DNA from: Novosphingobium sp. FKTRR1
Lineage (GTDB): Bacteria > Pseudomonadota > Alphaproteobacteria > Sphingomonadales > Sphingomonadaceae
Assembly: GCF_020404405.1 (NCBI RefSeq)
Contig: NZ_JAIZDA010000003.1
Coordinates: 248,001-312,000 of the forward strand
Direction of reading: 5' to 3'
DNA length: 64,000 nucleotides
Positions 59,877 to 64,000 of the stretch are shown piece by piece. The position numbers and the translations under genes are program-made. The notes under the pieces were generated by a model. The model did not search any database and was not told the DNA's origin. It was given only the letters and a program-made list of their open reading frames with translations. Position 1 is the first letter of the stretch. Every line of letters starts with the position of its first letter.

Positions 59877-62312
59877 TCAAAGCGTCAAACCGATTTCCAC
59901 GCCATAAGTGCGGCCGCGGTCATACGTGCCGGTGAACAACAACACCGGAGCGCCGAACGCGATGTAACGCTTGTCGAGCAGGTTTTCACCGAACACCGAC
60001 ACCGAGACCTTGCTGCTGCCAAGATGCAGGTCAGCCAGACCCAACCGACCGTTTACCAGCCAGTAAGACGGCTGCTTGTTCTGGTCTTCGAGCACAGGCT
60101 GGCCGTTCAGGATGTTTCTGAGCGGGGTGGAGGTCAGATAGTACGAGCTGCGATACCGCCCCTCGATCGTGGCGGTCACATGCGCCCCGCCATTGGTCAG
60201 TTCGGGCGAATTGTAGACCGCAGCCGCGCGCGCGGTGTATTTCGAAAAGTAGGTCGGGCGCGCGAACGATGCCACATCGACATTGTTGAGGATGAACTGC
60301 TTGTAGTTGAAATCGGTGTAGGCGATGCTCCCGCTCAACGTCAGGCCGCGCACAGGCACGATTTCGGTCTCAGCCTCGATACCCTTGATCTTGGCCTTGC
60401 CCGCGTTGTCGAAGAATTGCCGCCCGTTGATGAAGTTCTGGGTCTGCAGATCCTTGTAGTCATTGTAATAGGCCGACACGTTCAAACGCACGCGGTTGTC
60501 AAGGAACTGGGTCTTTGCACCAAGTTCATACGACGTCAGGTTCTCCGGCCGATAGGGTATGCCGCTGAGAATGCCGCCCGAGACATAGCCGGTCGCCACT
60601 TTGGCGAAAAGCGTGGTCTGGTCGGTCGGGCGCCAAGTGGCGATGCCGGTATAGGTCAGCTTCTTGTATTCGGCATAGTAATCCCCGACCCCGAGCGAGC
60701 CACCTTGCGCGCCCGAGATCGCCGAGATCAGCAGGTTGCGCTTGTCGATCGTGCCGCGCAGACCGGCGGTCAGATCGATCTGATCGGTCACGTGCCAGGT
60801 CAACTGGCCATACCCGGCGTAGGACGTGTTGCGCCCCACGGTGCGGGTGAGCCCGCTGCCGAAAACCGAGTCAAAGAAGCTTGGCACCACGGTTGCCGAC
60901 GGCGTCGGCTCCAGAATGCCAAGCACTTCGGTGCCGGGCGCACGCTCGTGGAAATAGAACAGGCCGGCGGTGAGCTGATAGGCCGGGCCAGACAACTGGA
61001 GCTGCAGTTCCTGGCTGAACTGGGTCTGACTGGTTGCACGGGCGGTCAGCAGCGGGAAAAAGTAATCGTTCGGCCCCGGCACGTTGGCCGGATTGAACAA
61101 CGCAGCCTGAATCTGCTGCGGCGTCAGGCCCGGCGTGATCAGCGCGCCCAGTTGCTGGAAGGTAAAGCGCAAGCCACCGGCGGCACCGAGGTCAAAGATG
61201 ACCGGATCCTGCCTGAATTTGCGATAGGCCGTGATCGACTTGATCGTGAAGTGGTCGTTGGCCTGATACGTCAGTGTCAGGCTGTGCCCCTGGGTGACGG
61301 TGTGCTCCATGCTGGTCGCCGCCGCAGCCGCGTTCAGCGGACCAGTCACGTTATAATTGGTGATGCCGCCAAAATACGGCTGCAATGCGACGATCGGTGC
61401 GAGCAACTGCCCCGATGCGTCAGGGATCACGCCGAGGTTCTGCATGGCGCGGCCCGAGGCGCGGCTGTCGGTGTAATCGAACCGGTAATCAGCGACGAGC
61501 TTGCCGAAGTCGCCGCGCAAGGCAACCTGGCCACCATTGACCCGCCGTTCGCCCAGTCTGGGCGCGTATTGCTGCGTACCGAACTCAGCCGCGCGCGGCG
61601 CGATGTTCAGCGACTTGCCGGCCAGAAGGTTGTCGACATCGCCACGGATCTCGTCGTGCAGGAAGGACAGGCGAACCGAGAGCGGGCCGAAGGCGGGCAG
61701 GTCCATCGAAAACTTGCCGCGCAAGGCATCGAAATTGCCATACGAACCCGTCGCCCGCAGGCCCCATTCGCCCTTGGGCGCGGCTGTCGTCACGCTGATC
61801 GCGCCCGACGTGGCATTGCGGCCGAACAGCGTGCCCTGCGGCCCGCGCAAGACTTCGATGCGCTGGATATCGCCGAAATCGAGCAATGAACCGACCGCGC
61901 GGCCGATGTAGACCCCGTCGATGTAAATGCCGACCTTGGGGTCGACCGAATTGCTCGACGTGCCCGACGATACGCCGCGGATGATGATGGTCGGGTTGGA
62001 CTGGATGCCTTGCGTGTTGATCTGCAGGCTTGGTGCCAGCCCGGCCAGATTGCGCACGCTGGTCACGCGCAGGTTTTCAAGTTGTGCGCCGCTGAGTGCG
62101 CTGACTGCGACAGGTACCTTTTGCAGGCTTTCCTCGCGCCGTTGTGCGGTCACGATGATTTCCTGCACTTGCGCGTCATTGATGACGGTCGAACCCGACT
62201 GCGGCGGTGCCGCGGCTGCATCGGCTTCGGCGCAAGCGGGCGTTGCCAACAACGCGCCGAGCGCCAGCGTTGTGGTGTGCAGCAGGCCCTTCGACGATTT
62301 TGTCAGTTTCAT
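59877..62312 (-). CDS. TonB-dependent outer membrane receptor
   Basis: An 811-residue outer-membrane receptor for active uptake of a large or scarce compound. After a signal peptide (LLHTTTLALGALLATPACAEA) the TonB box region EIIVTAQRREESLQKVPVAVS and plug motifs VGIYIDGVYIGR, VLRGPQGTLFGRNATSGAIS are typical of sphingomonad receptors. The beta-barrel ends in GVEIGLTL with the expected final strand. ATG at 62312 follows GGGAGAGAAG. It is the only transporter gene in the window, so it probably imports the substrate of the surrounding enzymes. The ligand cannot be read from sequence. Confidence 0.93.
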   Translation of the reverse strand: MKLTKSSKGLLHTTTLALGALLATPACAEADAAAAPPQSGSTVINDAQVQEIIVTAQRREESLQKVPVAVSALSGAQLENLRVTSVRNLAGLAPSLQINTQGIQSNPTIIIRGVSSGTSSNSVDPKVGIYIDGVYIGRAVGSLLDFGDIQRIEVLRGPQGTLFGRNATSGAISVTTAAPKGEWGLRATGSYGNFDALRGKFSMDLPAFGPLSVRLSFLHDEIRGDVDNLLAGKSLNIAPRAAEFGTQQYAPRLGERRVNGGQVALRGDFGKLVADYRFDYTDSRASGRAMQNLGVIPDASGQLLAPIVALQPYFGGITNYNVTGPLNAAAAATSMEHTVTQGHSLTLTYQANDHFTIKSITAYRKFRQDPVIFDLGAAGGLRFTFQQLGALITPGLTPQQIQAALFNPANVPGPNDYFFPLLTARATSQTQFSQELQLQLSGPAYQLTAGLFYFHERAPGTEVLGILEPTPSATVVPSFFDSVFGSGLTRTVGRNTSYAGYGQLTWHVTDQIDLTAGLRGTIDKRNLLISAISGAQGGSLGVGDYYAEYKKLTYTGIATWRPTDQTTLFAKVATGYVSGGILSGIPYRPENLTSYELGAKTQFLDNRVRLNVSAYYNDYKDLQTQNFINGRQFFDNAGKAKIKGIEAETEIVPVRGLTLSGSIAYTDFNYKQFILNNVDVASFARPTYFSKYTARAAAVYNSPELTNGGAHVTATIEGRYRSSYYLTSTPLRNILNGQPVLEDQNKQPSYWLVNGRLGLADLHLGSSKVSVSVFGENLLDKRYIAFGAPVLLFTGTYDRGRTYGVEIGLTL

Positions 62313-62488
62313 GATCTTCTCTCCCGTTTTGTTTTCGTTGACCATTCTTGTTGCAGGAGTTTGCCCCCCTTGCAGAACACGTCGGGCGGCCCCGGACATC
62401 GCTGCCCAGAACCGCCCGGTATCAGTTCATTCTCCGGCGTTTTTGTGCATTGCAACAACGTCGGGCGCGGATTGCGCAGTAATCTTCG

Positions 62489-63370
62489 TTACTCCGCCGC
62501 CTCCAACAGCGGGATGCCGTAGTCAGGGTCATCTTCGTTGCACAGCCGGTTGGTCGCATCCCAACGCCCAGCTTCAAGAACCGGCGTGATGTTGAGCTCC
62601 TTGCGGATGTCGGTGATCTGCACATCGACATATTGCCGCCAGTCGACCAGCATGAGCGGATAGGCCCAGTTGCGGCCCTGTTCGGCACCGAGGAACTCCG
62701 CTTCCAGATTGAGCACCATCGCCTCGGGGTAGTGCAGGCCATCCTTCATGATGGTCTTGGCCTTGAGATAGAAGGCGATGCGGCTGAAGAACGCGCTCAG
62801 TTCCGGATGGAAATAGCGGGCCTTGGAATGCATGTTGGCATTGATCAGGGCCACTTCGCCACCATGGTTGGGGCCGAAGGCGGTGACCATGTGCTCAATG
62901 TCGTGGGTGAGCGCGGTCTGGCGCAGATAGAACGTGAAGTCGTTGACGACCTGCACTTCCTGGAAGAACAGGTCGAGCTGGTAGCCCGAGTTGACCATGA
63001 AATCGCGGATCGCGGCGCCCAGCGTGCCGGGGGCACAATGCTCGAGTTCGGCGATCGTGAAATTGGCCAGACTGCGTTTTTCCAGCCATTCGCGAAAGCG
63101 GGGCAGGCGGGCCTTCTCGCGCTCGAACAGCTCGATGATCCGAGGCATGTCTTCAAGGTTGTGGAGGATCTGCGCAACCTCGGGAATGTAGGCCGTGTTG
63201 GGCATGTCGGGGCCATTGCGGCGCAGCATTTCCTGCGAAATGAGCGAACGCAAGTTGGCATCGTTGAGATAACGCGACGAACTGACCAGTACCGAGCTGT
63301 CCGTCGAGATGGTCTTGATGTTCCCGTTGAAATAAGCGCGGTCGGCGTCACCGATCTGGGCATCGTTCAT
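62489..63370 (-). CDS. Coq4-like family protein (copy 3)
   Basis: A 293-residue protein with the COQ4 motif HDxxH-x11-E at H156, D157, H160 and E172 (THDIEHMVTAFG...GGE). The N-terminus keeps VLVSSSRYLNDANLRSLIS and RRNGPDMPN as in copies 1 and 2; the rest is more diverged. ATG at 63370 has AAGAGGAA upstream. It lies 93 bp downstream of an amidohydrolase family 3 gene, the same partnership as copy 1. Confidence 0.82.
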   Translation of the reverse strand: MNDAQIGDADRAYFNGNIKTISTDSSVLVSSSRYLNDANLRSLISQEMLRRNGPDMPNTAYIPEVAQILHNLEDMPRIIELFEREKARLPRFREWLEKRSLANFTIAELEHCAPGTLGAAIRDFMVNSGYQLDLFFQEVQVVNDFTFYLRQTALTHDIEHMVTAFGPNHGGEVALINANMHSKARYFHPELSAFFSRIAFYLKAKTIMKDGLHYPEAMVLNLEAEFLGAEQGRNWAYPLMLVDWRQYVDVQITDIRKELNITPVLEAGRWDATNRLCNEDDPDYGIPLLEAAE

Positions 63371-63463
63371 GTTGGGGTTCCTCTTGGTCGGCAATTGCGA
63401 AAAGTGGCAGGGAGCGCTTGCATGCAAAGCCCCCTGCCAGTTGGAGAACGGTTGCGAAGCGGC

Positions 63464-64000
63464 CTATTCCGCAGCCTCAGCCAGCGCGAGCTGGTCGTTG
63501 GCGGGAGTCAGGAATTCGCCGGGAGTTGCGCCGGTATAGGCCCCGTTCTCGAAGGTCGGCACGCCGTTGACCAGCGTGAGGCGCGTCGGCATGGCCTTGC
63601 GCGTGAAGCGCCAGGTGGTGCCGCCGCGCCCGTCGGGCACGTCATGCGCCTTTTCCATCTCGCGGCGCTGGACCTCGTCCATGTTGAACACGGCGATGTC
63701 GGCGCGCTTGCCTGGCGCGATCACGCCGCGATCGTTGAGGTTGAAGTGCTGCGCAAGTTTGCCGGTCATCACGTGGATGGCCTGTTCCAGCGTCAGCTTC
63801 TTTTCGTCCCGCACATATTGGGTGAGCAGGAGCGCATTTTCGCCACCGCCACACAGCATTTGCAGGTGCGCGCCCGCGTCCGAGATGTTGCCGACCGTTT
63901 TAGGGTCGAGCATCAGTTCCATCGTCAGATCTTCGTCCTTGGGGAAGGGCGCCATGTGGACGGTTGAGCGCGTGCCGTTGCGCAAGATCCATTCGGCCAT
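63464..64000 (-). CDS. Amidohydrolase family 3 (D-aminoacylase-like), C-terminal part, cut at right edge
   Basis: The last 178 residues of a metal-dependent hydrolase; the start lies beyond base 64000. Visible are the late Asp motif GNISDAGAHLQML, then MTGKLAQHFNLNDRGVIAPGKRADIAVFNMDEV, the usual end of this family. It precedes a Coq4-like gene on the same strand. Together with 37254-38996 this is the second amidohydrolase-Coq4 pairing in the window. Confidence 0.85.
   Translation of the reverse strand: MAEWILRNGTRSTVHMAPFPKDEDLTMELMLDPKTVGNISDAGAHLQMLCGGGENALLLTQYVRDEKKLTLEQAIHVMTGKLAQHFNLNDRGVIAPGKRADIAVFNMDEVQRREMEKAHDVPDGRGGTTWRFTRKAMPTRLTLVNGVPTFENGAYTGATPGEFLTPANDQLALAEAAE

Overview
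The window is about 64 kb of high-GC DNA that looks like a Sphingomonadales-type alphaproteobacterium (Novosphingobium, Sphingobium or a relative). This rests on a sphingomonad-style TonB-dependent receptor, dense short-chain dehydrogenases (SDRs) and old-yellow-enzyme (OYE) flavoproteins, and Tat/Sec-exported glycosidases. The organism is inferred from gene style only. I saw no rRNA, tRNA, transposase, integrase, CRISPR array or replication origin. The first and last genes are cut by the window edges.

Almost every gene belongs to an accessory catabolic region that suggests breakdown of a polycyclic, possibly glycosylated, plant-type terpenoid or steroid-like compound. This is inference from gene content. 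Left third (1-20000): acyl-CoA ligase, degenerate amidohydrolase and KshA-like Rieske oxygenase; an OYE; two tandem pairs of Lrp/AsnC regulators; an HsaA-like flavin monooxygenase; several SDRs; a two-domain OYE/dienoyl reductase; a Baeyer-Villiger monooxygenase (BVMO); a TetR; a luciferase-like monooxygenase with a LuxR-type regulator; an HSL-type esterase and an SDR. At 19940-20400 an apparently untranslated leftward transcription unit has a near-consensus promoter and two intrinsic terminators.

Middle (20400-34800): a beta-oxidation-like block (crotonase, class III CoA-transferase, aldehyde dehydrogenase, 3-hydroxyisobutyrate-dehydrogenase-type reductase) diverges from a LysR gene and an acyl-CoA dehydrogenase pair. 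Then come exported GH78 alpha-L-rhamnosidase and GH3 beta-glucosidase genes, a TetR and a small secreted protein.

Right half (34900-64000): SDR plus two SnoaL/NTF2-like proteins; a Coq4-like protein overlapping a D-aminoacylase-type amidohydrolase; OYE/SDR divergon; TetR and an operon with an N-terminally extended BVMO, two VOC proteins, an aminoglycoside-phosphotransferase-fold protein lacking the usual catalytic Asp and an unassigned HxD/H protein; a secreted esterase; ferredoxin/P450/EthD/SDR operon; KstD-like dehydrogenase with a second LuxR-type regulator; AtuA-like protein with a second Coq4-like protein; a TonB-dependent receptor; and a third Coq4-like protein beside a second D-aminoacylase-type amidohydrolase.

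The main regulatory observation is a dyad, TGCG-N22-CGCA (four exact copies, three with one mismatch), in the promoter regions of six transcription units or divergons spread over 48 kb. It could link them into one regulon, with the Lrp/AsnC pairs as the obvious candidate binders. Other candidate operators are an 18-bp LysR-type box at both ends of the lysR gene, two palindromes before the luciferase-like/LuxR operon, and a GTACG dyad before the small secreted protein.

A working scheme (inference): the receptor imports the compound, exported GH3/GH78 enzymes and esterases remove sugars or acyl groups, redox enzymes oxidise and open rings, and ligase/CoA enzymes handle the fragments.
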